Shown here piece after piece: positions 1 to 8,171 of a stretch of 64,000 nucleotides of DNA (the first letter of the stretch is position 1; the number at the start of each line of letters is the position of its first letter). Under the pieces are notes generated by a model. The model saw nothing but the letters and a program-made list of their open reading frames with translations. It had not been told where the DNA came from and did no database searches. The position numbers were made by a program, and so were the translations under genes. The DNA is from Bacillota bacterium (GTDB taxonomy: Bacteria; Bacillota; Clostridia; Lachnospirales; Lachnospiraceae). Location of the stretch: contig JAEYGZ010000040.1 of NCBI GenBank assembly GCA_023409535.1, forward strand, positions 109,928 to 173,927, in the 5' to 3' direction.

Positions 1-1
1 A

Positions 2-370
2 ATTAATCATTTGCTTGATAAATTTCCATATCAGGTCTCCGGCGGGGAAAGGCAGCGCTGTGCCTGTGCAAGGGCGTTGATCTGCAGACCCGGACTGATC
101 CTTGCAGACGAACCGACCGGAGCACTTGACTCAAAATCATCTGAGATTCTGCTGGATACTCTTTCAAAATTGAATAAAGAAAGAAATGCCACGATAATCA
201 TGGTTACCCATGATATTTTCTCCGCCAGCTATTGCAGCCGGATTTTATTCCTGCGTGACGGCAGGCTGTTTGATGAGCTTCAGAGAGGAGAAAAGAGCCG
301 GTGGGAATTCTTCGGAGAAATATTGGATGTGGTTACGGTGCTGGGAGGTGGTGTGAAAGATGTTGGCTGA
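2..370 (+). CDS. ABC transporter ATP-binding protein, C-terminal part (BceA-type), cut by window edge
   Basis: The reading frame is open from base 2, so the gene begins upstream of the window and only about 122 C-terminal residues are present. Visible are the ABC signature (VSGGERQR), the Walker B stretch with D-loop (LILADEPTGALD) and the H-loop (MVTHD). The Walker A motif must lie outside. The stop overlaps the start of the next gene, a ten-helix FtsX-type permease, by 11 nt, which is the usual BceA-BceB order. Such pairs expel or detoxify cell-wall-active peptides such as bacitracin and are normally controlled by a BceRS-type two-component system, which would lie upstream. Family assignment is firm; the substrate is inference. 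Confidence 0.9.
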   Translation: MNHLLDKFPYQVSGGERQRCACARALICRPGLILADEPTGALDSKSSEILLDTLSKLNKERNATIIMVTHDIFSASYCSRILFLRDGRLFDELQRGEKSRWEFFGEILDVVTVLGGGVKDVG

Positions 371-2330
371 ATTATCCATCCGCAACATGAAACGGTCTCT
401 CAGGGACTACAGCATCTATATTCTGACCTTAACGATTTCCTTTACGCTGATCTATGCCTTTCACTTAATCTGCTATTCCCCGGATCTTATGGGACTAAGC
501 GGGTCAATGGAGGATTTCCGGGAAGTAAATAAGCTGATCGCCATCGTCATTGTTTTGGTGATAGGATGGTTAATCAATTATATCATTCGTTATATGATAA
601 AGCAGCGGGGAAAAGAATTTAGCATCTATCTGCTTCTTGGAATGAAAAGTAGGTATATTTACCAAATGTTTTTTGTCGAAAATCTATTGCTGTGCCTGGC
701 TTCGTTAGGAATGGGCATTTTTTTCGGCACCCTGCTTTTTCAGATATTATCCGTTCTCATTATGAAGGTGTTTGAGGTGGAGTATCAGCCGGTTTTCTTC
801 TTTTCGCTGAAAGCCTTGGGACTTACCGCGGCTTATGCAGCCGGCATGATGCTTTTGTCACTGCTTTCCAATAGCCGCAGGCTGAGAAAAATGAGCATTT
901 ATGATCTGATGTGCGCTGAAAAGAAAAACGAGGTACAGGAAGTTTATAAAAAAAGCGCCGGAAATATTCTCTTTTTTATTGTATTTTGCTTGATCGGATT
1001 GTTCGGACTGATTTTTATGTATTACATAACGGCGGTTGAACCGGAATTAACTACTTTCTCAAACCTGTTACTCAGTATTATAAGCGTTATTGTCTGTATC
1101 TACGGCTGTTATATCAGTATATCACCGGCAATGGTACGCCTATTCCTTTACGGAAACCGCAAATACACAGGAAATCGAATGATTATATTCAGAGCACTGG
1201 CAGCAAAAATGAATACAATGAGATTCACGCTGGGAAATCTTGCGGTGCTGATTACCTTAACCTTTCTCGCAGTTCAAACCGGAATGCTGATGAAGGGCTT
1301 TCTGGATGAGCTTTTTATCTCGAGAGCACCTTTTGATGTTATGTGCACCAGTGCCAACGAAGAAGAAGATTTTACTAAAATAACTGATTACCTGAAAGAC
1401 CGGGAGGGGATACGTGAGAAATATCAATATCATATATACGATGTAGGTTCAGCTGACGTCGGCGGCTTTTTCCAGAGAGAAGTAACAGAATCAGACTGGG
1501 GCACCTATATGAAGTACAGTGATTATGCAAAGCTTAGAAAGATGCTGGGGTATAAAGAGCCGGTTGAAACCCGGGACGGGTACTTGCTGCATTGTGTGGA
1601 ATATGTTAAGAATGAGGTATCAAAGCAGGATAATACGGATATGATCATAAACGGCAAGACCTATCAGCTGCGTACTATCAATACCGAAGGCTTTGGTCTT
1701 GAGGGAATGAATGGAGTTTATTTTGTTATTGTTGTCCCGGATGAAGCAGCTTCAGATCTGGGGGTAAACCATACTGTTATGGCAATATCAACAGTAAATG
1801 AAACAACGGAAACTACCAGAAGTAACATCGAAAAGCTGTTGGAAATAGCAATAGGGGAGAATATCCATGAAAGGCTGAGTGTAAAGGGAGGGCTAAAAGC
1901 TGATAACGTGACGGCTGTTCTTATCGTATCTTTTACCATGTTTTATATCGGATTAATTTTCGCTTGCGTAATGTCTGCAATCATGGCAATTCAACAGCTT
2001 GGCGATTTGATGAAGCATCGTCGCCATTATATGAGACTGTCTCAGTTGGGGATGTCCGGGGACCGTATTGATGGTATGATTCTGCAGCAGATGTTAATAC
2101 ATTTTGCGGTGCCGCTGCTTCTTTCGATCCCCATTTCCATATCCCTGTTCAATTCTATCGGCCATATTTTTAATTCCTATGTAAATAAATCTATGATGTT
2201 TCGTTATATGACCGGAGCGCTTCTTGGATTTGGAATGATATATTCTTTGTATTTTCTGTTAACTTATCTGAGTTTCGTAAAAGAAATCAAAAGAGATGTG
2301 GACGGAGGGCGAAATGATAGGTTATATTAG
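360..2330 (+). CDS. BceB-type FtsX-family ABC permease
   Basis: This 656-residue integral membrane protein starts within the preceding ATPase gene (translational coupling). Hydrophobic segments near residues 18-38, 58-78, 108-135, 150-170, 200-225, 235-255 and 285-305 are followed by a soluble region of about 200 residues (about 315-515). Three more segments follow near 525-550, 585-610 and 620-645. This ten-helix pattern with one large extracellular domain between helices 7 and 8 is the hallmark of BceB permeases, and the length matches the family (about 620-670). It would form the membrane part of an antimicrobial-peptide detoxification exporter and pass flux information to a sensor kinase. 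The actual peptide cannot be told from sequence. Confidence 0.88.
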   Translation: MLAELSIRNMKRSLRDYSIYILTLTISFTLIYAFHLICYSPDLMGLSGSMEDFREVNKLIAIVIVLVIGWLINYIIRYMIKQRGKEFSIYLLLGMKSRYIYQMFFVENLLLCLASLGMGIFFGTLLFQILSVLIMKVFEVEYQPVFFFSLKALGLTAAYAAGMMLLSLLSNSRRLRKMSIYDLMCAEKKNEVQEVYKKSAGNILFFIVFCLIGLFGLIFMYYITAVEPELTTFSNLLLSIISVIVCIYGCYISISPAMVRLFLYGNRKYTGNRMIIFRALAAKMNTMRFTLGNLAVLITLTFLAVQTGMLMKGFLDELFISRAPFDVMCTSANEEEDFTKITDYLKDREGIREKYQYHIYDVGSADVGGFFQREVTESDWGTYMKYSDYAKLRKMLGYKEPVETRDGYLLHCVEYVKNEVSKQDNTDMIINGKTYQLRTINTEGFGLEGMNGVYFVIVVPDEAASDLGVNHTVMAISTVNETTETTRSNIEKLLEIAIGENIHERLSVKGGLKADNVTAVLIVSFTMFYIGLIFACVMSAIMAIQQLGDLMKHRRHYMRLSQLGMSGDRIDGMILQQMLIHFAVPLLLSIPISISLFNSIGHIFNSYVNKSMMFRYMTGALLGFGMIYSLYFLLTYLSFVKEIKRDVDGGRNDRLY

Positions 2331-2365
2331 TATTAACAAATGAAAAAAATGATGGAGAGATTATA

Positions 2366-3409
2366 ATGTATGATGTACTAATCATAGGTGCCGGGCCTGC
2401 CGGCAGCAGTGCGGCCAGGGAGCTGGCAGGTAAGGGATACAGGGTTTTGCTGGTAGAAAAGTTCAGGATGCCGAGAAACAAGTCCTGTTCCGGTATTTTA
2501 ATTAAGAAATCAATTGATTTATTAGCAAAGTATTTTGGGGAAGCGGCGCCGGAGTATACGCAATGTACTCCTACGGATAACCGGGGAATGATTTTTACAA
2601 ATGATAAAGGGAAAGAATACCGATATGAACAGGAAGGCTTAAATATTTGGAGAAGCTCCTTTGATCATTGGCTGGTACAAAAGGCAATGGAAGCCGGAAC
2701 AGAATTTCGCGATGAAACGACGGCACTATTTTGTATTGAGCATCCTGAAGGGATCGAAGTTCAATTAAAGGGAACGGTTGAATACAGTGAATATGCAAAA
2801 TTTGTAATAGTCTGTGACGGTGCGGTCGGTTCAATCAAACGAAAGCTGCTTTCTTCCAGGGGGAATTATATCACAACCTATCAGACCTTTAACAGAGGAT
2901 CGATTGATTTGGATTATCATTATTTTTATGCTTATTTGCAGCCGATGTTATCAGAGTATGATGCATGGTTTAATGTCAAGGATAACTATTTGATTCTCGG
3001 AGTATCCGTGAAAGATACCGGAAATATTCCGTATTATTATACGCAGTTTCTTTCTTATATGGAGCAGCACCATAATCTGAAAATTGATAAGCAGGAACGG
3101 GAAGAAAAGTGGCTGATGCCGCATATTATGCCCGGCTGTCCGGTGGAATACGGACAAGGAAAAGTATTGTTTGCGGGAGAAACAGCAGGCTTTCTCAATC
3201 CTATGGGAGAGGGCATTTCAGCCGGATTGGAGAGCGGTTATGCTGCGGCGAAAGCGATTGAACAATGTGGTTTGGATAGCCCGGAGTTTAATATGGAGAA
3301 GGTCTATTCAGCATATCGGGACAATACGGCCGCATTAAAGAATTATATGGTCAGGCAATGGAACTTTGTTGCAAGTATGGCAGGCACATTTGAACATATG
3401 AGGGTTTGA
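2366..3409 (+). CDS. FAD-dependent oxidoreductase, geranylgeranyl reductase family
   Basis: The protein has 347 residues and opens with a classical Rossmann FAD-binding motif (GAGPAGSSAA, about residues 8-17). A second FAD-contacting stretch (LFAGETAGFLNPMGEG) lies near residues 268-283, as in the geranylgeranyl reductase / digeranylgeranylglycerophospholipid reductase group. A Cys-Ser pair after the first strand (NKSCSGIL) is typical of that group. It starts 35 nt after the BceB-type permease stop with a GGAGAG ribosome binding site. No other prenyl-lipid gene is adjacent, so the substrate (a double bond in a prenyl chain, or another reduced cofactor) is unknown. It could equally be a flavin halogenase-like hydroxylase relative, but the length and Cys motif favour the reductase family. 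Confidence 0.78.
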   Translation: MYDVLIIGAGPAGSSAARELAGKGYRVLLVEKFRMPRNKSCSGILIKKSIDLLAKYFGEAAPEYTQCTPTDNRGMIFTNDKGKEYRYEQEGLNIWRSSFDHWLVQKAMEAGTEFRDETTALFCIEHPEGIEVQLKGTVEYSEYAKFVIVCDGAVGSIKRKLLSSRGNYITTYQTFNRGSIDLDYHYFYAYLQPMLSEYDAWFNVKDNYLILGVSVKDTGNIPYYYTQFLSYMEQHHNLKIDKQEREEKWLMPHIMPGCPVEYGQGKVLFAGETAGFLNPMGEGISAGLESGYAAAKAIEQCGLDSPEFNMEKVYSAYRDNTAALKNYMVRQWNFVASMAGTFEHMRV

Positions 3410-3499
3410 AGGAGACCGATGCCGGAGGAGGATGAGGATATTAAGGAAGCTTCCGCAAAATGAAGCAAAATATTCGGAGCATAAGGAGGAGCGTACAAG

Positions 3500-3802
3500 A
3501 TGAGCAATGAAAAATGTGACCTGGCCCATCCAAACGGAATCAAAGAAAAGAAAATGGAAGTGATAGACGGATACACGATCAAATACCACGCTAACGGTAA
3601 AACGATATGGTCTAAGGGCAAAATGGCCGATGACAACCCTGACGGTTATTGGGAGTGGTATCGTCCGGACGGCACGATAAAACGTTCCGGATATTTTAAT
3701 ATGGGAGAACCTGTCGGAGAATGGATTACTTATGACAGCAAAGGACAAAAATACAATTCGACGCTTCGCGGCGGTAATGTGAAAGCCTCTAAGGGTGATT
3801 GA
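3500..3802 (+). CDS. Small MORN-repeat-like protein
   Basis: This 100-residue soluble protein contains two or three tandem MORN-variant units: DGYTIKYHANGKTIWSKGK, then DGYWEWYRPDGTIKRSGYF, then GEWITYDSKGQ. The pattern of aromatic residues followed by DG and then a hydrophobic strand is the toxin_YwqK/MORN_2 type, found in many bacterial proteins of unknown role. The start is supported by a GGAGGAGCG site 9 nt upstream. It follows the FAD reductase by 90 nt and may be co-transcribed. No signal peptide is visible. Function unknown; the repeat assignment is the only thing I support. Confidence 0.7.
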   Translation: MSNEKCDLAHPNGIKEKKMEVIDGYTIKYHANGKTIWSKGKMADDNPDGYWEWYRPDGTIKRSGYFNMGEPVGEWITYDSKGQKYNSTLRGGNVKASKGD

Positions 3803-3943
3803 GACACTCCTGTGAGAGGTCAAACAGGTTCTAGTGCTATCTCTTTTATAACCTTAAAGAACAGTGTAACGATTAATATGATAACAAATAGCAGATGAGA
3901 TAAAAAATAAAGGAAGCTGGCCGCAAAAAAATTTCTATATGTA

Positions 3944-3983
3944 AAAAGATGAGGTAAGAAATCATGCCTCATCTTTTATTTTT
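3944..3983. terminator. Bidirectional Rho-independent terminator
   Basis: An 11-bp perfect stem (AAAAGATGAGG with CCTCATCTTTT, 12-nt loop) is followed by a T-rich run on the plus strand and by TTTTT on the minus strand. It lies between the convergent MORN-like gene (plus) and the metal ATPase operon (minus), so it can end both. The 3803-3943 stretch holds nothing else I can recognise. Confidence 0.8.
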
Positions 3984-4027
3984 GGTACAATCAGGGAAAT
4001 TGTCTTATAGTGTTCTGCTTGCAAATG

Positions 4028-4207
4028 TTAAAACACAAATTTCATAAGAATAGCAGCAACAGCAAGAATTACTCCTATAATTGAAATCACGCCATAGATT
4101 TTTACTGATTCCGGATCCTCCTTCTCTTTACGCAGTTTGGCTGCTCCGGCATAAAACATACCTAAACCGACAATTATAAATAAGGCAAATAATAACCATC
4201 CGCTCAT
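4028..4207 (-). CDS. 59-residue two-helix membrane protein coupled to the metal ATPase
   Basis: The ATG at 4207 overlaps the ATPase stop codon (ATGA) and has GGAGG 8 nt upstream, so this start is preferred over one 15 nt upstream that would bury the ribosome binding site. The product has a helix at residues 3-22, a short charged linker (KLRKEKEDPESVK) and a second helix at about 36-57. No Cys, no His and only one Met within the helices argue against a direct metal-binding role. Its fixed place at the end of the csoR-ATPase operon suggests a small accessory subunit or stability factor for the pump. I do not recognise a named family. Confidence 0.75.
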   Translation of the reverse strand: MSGWLLFALFIIVGLGMFYAGAAKLRKEKEDPESVKIYGVISIIGVILAVAAILMKFVF

Positions 4208-6063
4208 TTTGTTTTCCTCCATTTTAATAATAGTGATGAATTAAGAATAACGGCGACTGAACCCACATTGTGTACCAATGCGCCGAGTACCGGATTCAGG
4301 ACACCTGTGATGGCAAGAGCGATGGCGATAAAATTCAGCACCATGGATGCGGTAAGGTTGCCCCTGATGGTCTTCATTGTCTTCTTCGCGAGTTGCAGGA
4401 GATGAGGAATTTCCTTGATATCGTCGCCTACCAGCACGATGTCCGCTGCGTCTATGGCAATGTCACTGCCAATGCCGCCCATTGCGATTCCGACCAGGGC
4501 GCTTTTCAATGCCGGTGCGTCGTTTATGCCATCGCCTACCATACAAATTGACTCGCCCTTTTCCTGAAATGCACGAATTTTCTCCAGCTTCCTTTCCGGC
4601 AGGCAGTCCGCCTGTACATCCCGTATACCTGCGATTGAAGCAACACGAGAAGCAGCGGCTTCGGTGTCTCCGGTCAGCAGTATTGTCAGGACTCCAGTAA
4701 GATGAATTGCTTCTATCGTTCTCACAGAGTCAGGGCGCATGGTATCTGACAATACGATCATGCCTGCAACAACCTGATTCCTTGCAATATAGATAATGGT
4801 GGAGCCGTCTGTTTTTGCCATTCGTGCAGATTGCTGAAGCTTCTCTTGAATGGGGATTTTCAGCTCTGCCATCAACGCTTCGTTGCCTGCGTGAACTTTT
4901 TGCCCGGAAATTTGGGCAACAACACCGCGTCCAGCCAAAAGCTTAAATTCTTCCGGCTGTTCCGACAAGGCGCCATACTTTTGCCGATAGCCGGCGACGA
5001 CGGCTTTGCCCAGTGGATGTTCCGAGCGTGCTTCTGCTGCTGCAGCCAGGGCCAGCAACGCTTGTTCATCTAATGCGGGATCAATACTATGTATCTGTGT
5101 AACGGCAGGCTTACCATAGGTCAAAGTACCGGTTTTATCAAAAGCGATACGCTTTACCTGCGATAGTCGTTCCAAAGCATCCCCTTCACGAATGAGGATA
5201 CCGAATTTTGCTGCGTTTCCGATCCCGGCCATAATTGCGGTTGGGGTGGCAAGCACGAGCGCGCAAGGGCAGAATACAACCAGAATGGTAACGGAACGTA
5301 TGATCTCACCTGTGACAAACCAGGTAATAGCCGCCGCCAATAATGCAATCACAACAATCCATGTAGCCCATCGGTCGGCAATTCCCACGATTTTAGCTTT
5401 TCCGGCATCGGCGGATTCCACCAGCCGGATCATACGCTGCAATGAGCTGTCCTCACCAACTTTCTGTGCTGCCATGTCAAAGGTACCGAATTGATTGACT
5501 GTCCCGCTGAATACTTCATCACCCTCATTCTTATCTACAGGAAGAGCTTCTCCTGTCATTACAGATTGATCGATGGAAGTCTGTCCCCTGAGAATGGCAC
5601 CATCAACAGCAATCGTTTCTCCGGCCAATACGCGAAGGATATCCCCGATTATCACCTGTTCTGCAGGGATGATTTCCTCTATGCCATCCCGCACTATACG
5701 AGCAGTAGCAGGTGTTAGGTGAACCAGTTTTTCGATACCGGCGCGTGCTTTAGCCACGGTGCGCTTTTCCAGATAAGCTCCGAGGGTCATGATGAATGCC
5801 ACTTCTCCGGCTGCGAAGATCTCTCCGATGACAATAGACGCAACAAGAGCAATGGATACCAGTACGTCCGCTTTGATGTCAAATTGGGTTACCAACCCAA
5901 TGACAGCGCCTTTTACAATCGGAATACCACAGAACAAAATGGCTGCCCACGCCAGGTTAACCGGAAGGTTACCAATATGAAAAAAGCTGACGATCAATGC
6001 GGGAGCGGAAAGGATGAGGAAAAGTACGGTCCGTTTTTCCTCATCTTTTAGAAATGAGAACAA
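4204..6063 (-). CDS. Heavy-metal-translocating P1B-type ATPase without N-terminal metal-binding domain
   Basis: About 619 residues from a TTG start at 6063, which sits 8 nt after an AAAGGAG site; a GTG at 6072 would overlap that site. Visible in order: transmembrane pairs, the TGE actuator motif (MTGEALP), the ion-site CPC motif (residues about 265-267, FCPCALVLATP), the phosphorylated DKTGT (Asp about 309), SEHPLG, and GDGINDAP. The C-terminal helix carries HNVGSVAVILNSS, typical of P1B pumps. There is no N-terminal HMA or His-rich extension. The pump expels a soft metal ion across the membrane. Control by a CsoR-type repressor points to Cu(I), but the CPC motif alone also fits Zn/Cd/Pb pumps, and the HNVGS ending is more like that group. 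Confidence 0.9.
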   Translation of the reverse strand: MFSFLKDEEKRTVLFLILSAPALIVSFFHIGNLPVNLAWAAILFCGIPIVKGAVIGLVTQFDIKADVLVSIALVASIVIGEIFAAGEVAFIMTLGAYLEKRTVAKARAGIEKLVHLTPATARIVRDGIEEIIPAEQVIIGDILRVLAGETIAVDGAILRGQTSIDQSVMTGEALPVDKNEGDEVFSGTVNQFGTFDMAAQKVGEDSSLQRMIRLVESADAGKAKIVGIADRWATWIVVIALLAAAITWFVTGEIIRSVTILVVFCPCALVLATPTAIMAGIGNAAKFGILIREGDALERLSQVKRIAFDKTGTLTYGKPAVTQIHSIDPALDEQALLALAAAAEARSEHPLGKAVVAGYRQKYGALSEQPEEFKLLAGRGVVAQISGQKVHAGNEALMAELKIPIQEKLQQSARMAKTDGSTIIYIARNQVVAGMIVLSDTMRPDSVRTIEAIHLTGVLTILLTGDTEAAASRVASIAGIRDVQADCLPERKLEKIRAFQEKGESICMVGDGINDAPALKSALVGIAMGGIGSDIAIDAADIVLVGDDIKEIPHLLQLAKKTMKTIRGNLTASMVLNFIAIALAITGVLNPVLGALVHNVGSVAVILNSSLLLKWRKTK

Positions 6064-6079
6064 GCAAAACACTCCTTTC

Positions 6080-6097
6080 TATACCTATGGGGGTATG
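6080..6097. promoter_or_regulatory. CsoR-type operator, second site upstream of the ATPase
   Basis: TATACCTATGGGGGTATG is an imperfect copy of the TATACCC/GGGGTATA palindrome found at 6105-6122. It lies between the -10 and the start of the metal ATPase gene, so a repressor bound here would block elongation or initiation. Confidence 0.7.
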
Positions 6098-6102
6098 GGT
6101 AC

Positions 6103-6131
6103 ATTATACCCATAGGGGTATACATTGTCAA
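6103..6131 (-). promoter_or_regulatory. Promoter of the metal ATPase operon with embedded CsoR operator (6105-6122)
   Basis: On the minus strand TTGACA (6131-6126) and TATAAT (6108-6103) are separated by exactly 17 nt. The spacer and the -10 are covered by the near-perfect palindrome TATACCCATAGGGGTATA (6105-6122). This is the GC-centred, AT-flanked type of site known for CsoR copper repressors, so the repressor would compete directly with RNA polymerase. The same palindrome recurs upstream of csoR. Confidence 0.85.
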
Positions 6132-6132
6132 T

Positions 6133-6168
6133 AAAAAAACAGTTGCTTTTCAAGGCAACTGCTTTTTA
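6133..6168 (-). terminator. Terminator after csoR
   Basis: On the minus strand a CAGTTGC / GCAACTG stem (6161-6155 with 6146-6140) is followed by a run of seven T. It ends the csoR transcript only a few bases before the ATPase promoter, so the two genes are separate transcription units sharing one operator type. Confidence 0.7.
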
Positions 6169-6180
6169 TTATTTGGGTTC

Positions 6181-6456
6181 TTATGACATTCTTGAAAAGT
6201 GCTCAACAGCCTTGGAGAAATCTGCTATTGTCTTTTCAGCATCTCCGTGCTCAATGCCTTCGCGGACACAGTGGTTTAGATGCCCTTCCAGAATAACCTG
6301 TCCTACTTTATGCAAAGCGCTTTTTGCGGCGTTTATTTGAATGAGGACATCTTCGCAGGGGACATCCTCCTCCACCATTTTATCAATAGCCTTGAGTTGT
6401 CCCATAATTTTATTTAGACGTCTGTGTAAATTTTCTGAATCCATACATTGTCGCAT
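6181..6456 (-). CDS. csoR: CsoR-family metal-sensing transcriptional repressor
   Basis: A 91-residue all-helical DUF156 protein. The start at 6456 has AAGGAGG 6 nt upstream; longer versions would read through the operator. The Cu(I) ligand fingerprint Cys-His-Cys is present: Cys in VPCEDVL (about residue 38), then His and Cys in EGHLNHC spaced by four. This differs from the His-Cys-His-His set of nickel/cobalt RcnR, so Cu(I) is the likely inducer by family knowledge. The gene precedes the ATPase in the same direction, and its own promoter carries the same palindrome, so autoregulation is likely. It may also control the CopA-type gene at 60360, which has a related site. Confidence 0.9.
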   Translation of the reverse strand: MRQCMDSENLHRRLNKIMGQLKAIDKMVEEDVPCEDVLIQINAAKSALHKVGQVILEGHLNHCVREGIEHGDAEKTIADFSKAVEHFSRMS

Positions 6457-6470
6457 GAGTCTGCCTCCTT

Positions 6471-6488
6471 TATACCCATAGGGGTATG
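6471..6488. promoter_or_regulatory. CsoR-type operator upstream of csoR
   Basis: TATACCCATAGGGGTATG matches 17 of 18 positions of the palindrome in the ATPase promoter. It lies between the csoR start and its promoter, consistent with negative autoregulation. Confidence 0.85.
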
Positions 6489-6493
6489 AAAAC

Positions 6494-6523
6494 ACTATAC
6501 CATTATTATTTTATACCGTCAAC
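6494..6523 (-). promoter_or_regulatory. Promoter of csoR
   Basis: On the minus strand TTGACG (6523-6518) and TATAGT (6499-6494) are 18 nt apart and end 6 nt before the CsoR-type palindrome, placing the operator at the transcription start. Confidence 0.65.
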
Positions 6524-6636
6524 AATTCATAATTTGAGCTGCTTCTGATACTGTAGCCGTGGCATTTAATAATGAAAAAGGATGGGCACCGGCCGTTATG
6601 TTGTCAGGAAAAAGTCTGAAATAAATAATTTTCTTG

Positions 6637-6665
6637 TTGACAAATGAAGAGAATTGTCGTAATAT
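6637..6665 (+). promoter_or_regulatory. Promoter of the amidohydrolase / SsuABC operon
   Basis: TTGACA (6637-6642) and TAATAT (6660-6665) have an ideal 17-nt spacer. About 128 nt of leader follow before the first start codon, containing an ACATA-rich stretch with partial dyad symmetry (6680-6706) that could be an operator. No other promoter is obvious before the genes down to 13158, so the whole set may be one transcript. Confidence 0.7.
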
Positions 6666-6792
6666 GTTCCATAAAATTAAAACATATCAAACATACATGT
6701 TATGTAAACATTGCGAATAGGAATGTTGATATAAAAGAAAAATTGAAACTGAAAGCTTGGTTAGTGAAAAAACAGAAAGGAGAAGAAACAAT

Positions 6793-8112
6793 ATGGACGC
6801 TATTGAAGAAAAAATAATTCAATTGATTGATCAGAACAGGGATACCATACTGGAGTTTGGCAGGGATATTTATAACCATGGGGAACTGGGCTATAAGGAG
6901 TTTCGTACTTCGGAAAAGTTTATTGAATTCATGGAAGCGTTACGTATACCGGTGGTTAAAAATCTTGCCATCACAGGTGCTAAGGCATACTTAAACAAAG
7001 AAAAAGCAAAGAATGTATCGCTGGCTTTGATTGGCGAATTGGATGCTTTACGAATTCCTAAGCATGCCCATGTGAATAAGGAAACACAGGGAGCACACAG
7101 CTGCGGCCATCATGCGCAGTTAACCGGAGTGATCGGTGCGGCCATTGCTTTAACAAATGAGGAGGTAGCTTCGGCGCTGGACGGACAATTGATCTTTTTT
7201 GCGGTTCCGGCAGAGGAATATGGCGAGGTAGAATTTAAAAATCAATTGATAGAAGAGGGTAAAATCCAATATGGCGGCGGTAAGTGTGAGCTGATCCGGA
7301 TCGGTGCCTTTGACGATATTGATTTAAGTCTGGCGCATCATTCCTCAGAGGCAGGGATTTCCTTTGGCAGCGGGAGCAGTAACGGCTTTGTTTCAAAGGT
7401 AATCAGGATCAAGGGTAAGGCAGCCCATGCAGCCGCAGCGCCCGAACGCGGAATAAACGCTCTGTCGGCAGCTTCCCTTGGTTTACAGGCTCTTGGTTTA
7501 AACCGGGAGACCTTTCGCGATGAGGATCACGTCAGAGTCCATCCGATTATAACAAAGGGCGGAGACTTGGTTAATGTGATCCCAAACGATGTTGTACTGG
7601 AAACCCTGGTTCGCGGCAAGACGCTGGAAGCATTTGCGGATGCTTCAGAAAAGACAGACCGATCCTTTAAGGCAGGAGCCTTAGCACTTGGTGCAGGATA
7701 TCGTATTGAAACAATGCCCGGATATCTGCCCGGTCTGCCCCAGGTATTCCCCAAGGAGATTGTTGATGCCGCAAAAGAGCTGTTGGGGGACAAAAATGTA
7801 AAGGTTTCGGACGTTGATAAGCATGGCGGCGGTTCTTCCGATGTCGGTGATGTTCAGCATATCATGCCGGTTCTCACCTTTCATACAGGCGGAACGACAG
7901 GAGGCTTCCATCAGGTAGACTTTGATATTGCAGACGAAGAAGAAGCATATATCATTACCTCAAAGCTGTTCGCGCTATGTACCTATCGGCTTTTAAGGAA
8001 TGGGGCAAGCCTTGCAAAACAGGAAGCGTCTTCCTACCAACCCAAATTTAAAAATAAAGAGGAGTACGTGGCTTTCATGAATCAGTTCAACCGCATTGAA
8101 GAAAGCGAATAG
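6793..8112 (+). CDS. M20-family amidohydrolase (AbgB / aminoacylase-like)
   Basis: 439 residues from an ATG at 6793, which has AGGAGAAG 6-13 nt upstream; an upstream GTG at 6757 lacks a site. The zinc-binding stretch HSCGHHAQ and the catalytic PAEEYGE loop of M20D peptidases are present, as is a central dimerisation domain (about residues 195-310, beginning KAAHAAAAPERG). Family members hydrolyse N-acyl or amide bonds of small amino acid conjugates such as p-aminobenzoyl-glutamate. It is the first gene of an operon with an ATC-hydrolase-like protein and an ABC importer, so a cytoplasmic amide-cleaving step on an imported compound is likely. Exact substrate unknown. Confidence 0.88.
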   Translation: MDAIEEKIIQLIDQNRDTILEFGRDIYNHGELGYKEFRTSEKFIEFMEALRIPVVKNLAITGAKAYLNKEKAKNVSLALIGELDALRIPKHAHVNKETQGAHSCGHHAQLTGVIGAAIALTNEEVASALDGQLIFFAVPAEEYGEVEFKNQLIEEGKIQYGGGKCELIRIGAFDDIDLSLAHHSSEAGISFGSGSSNGFVSKVIRIKGKAAHAAAAPERGINALSAASLGLQALGLNRETFRDEDHVRVHPIITKGGDLVNVIPNDVVLETLVRGKTLEAFADASEKTDRSFKAGALALGAGYRIETMPGYLPGLPQVFPKEIVDAAKELLGDKNVKVSDVDKHGGGSSDVGDVQHIMPVLTFHTGGTTGGFHQVDFDIADEEEAYIITSKLFALCTYRLLRNGASLAKQEASSYQPKFKNKEEYVAFMNQFNRIEESE

Positions 8113-8171
8113 ACTGCTTTTTATTACCCAAAAACATATTGAACATATATGAATAATAGGAGTGAATGGAA

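Noticed and set aside
3335..3823. 162-codon minus-strand frame over the MORN-like gene
   Set aside because: No ribosome binding site or family pattern; the plus-strand 100-residue protein has repeats and a good GGAGGAG site.
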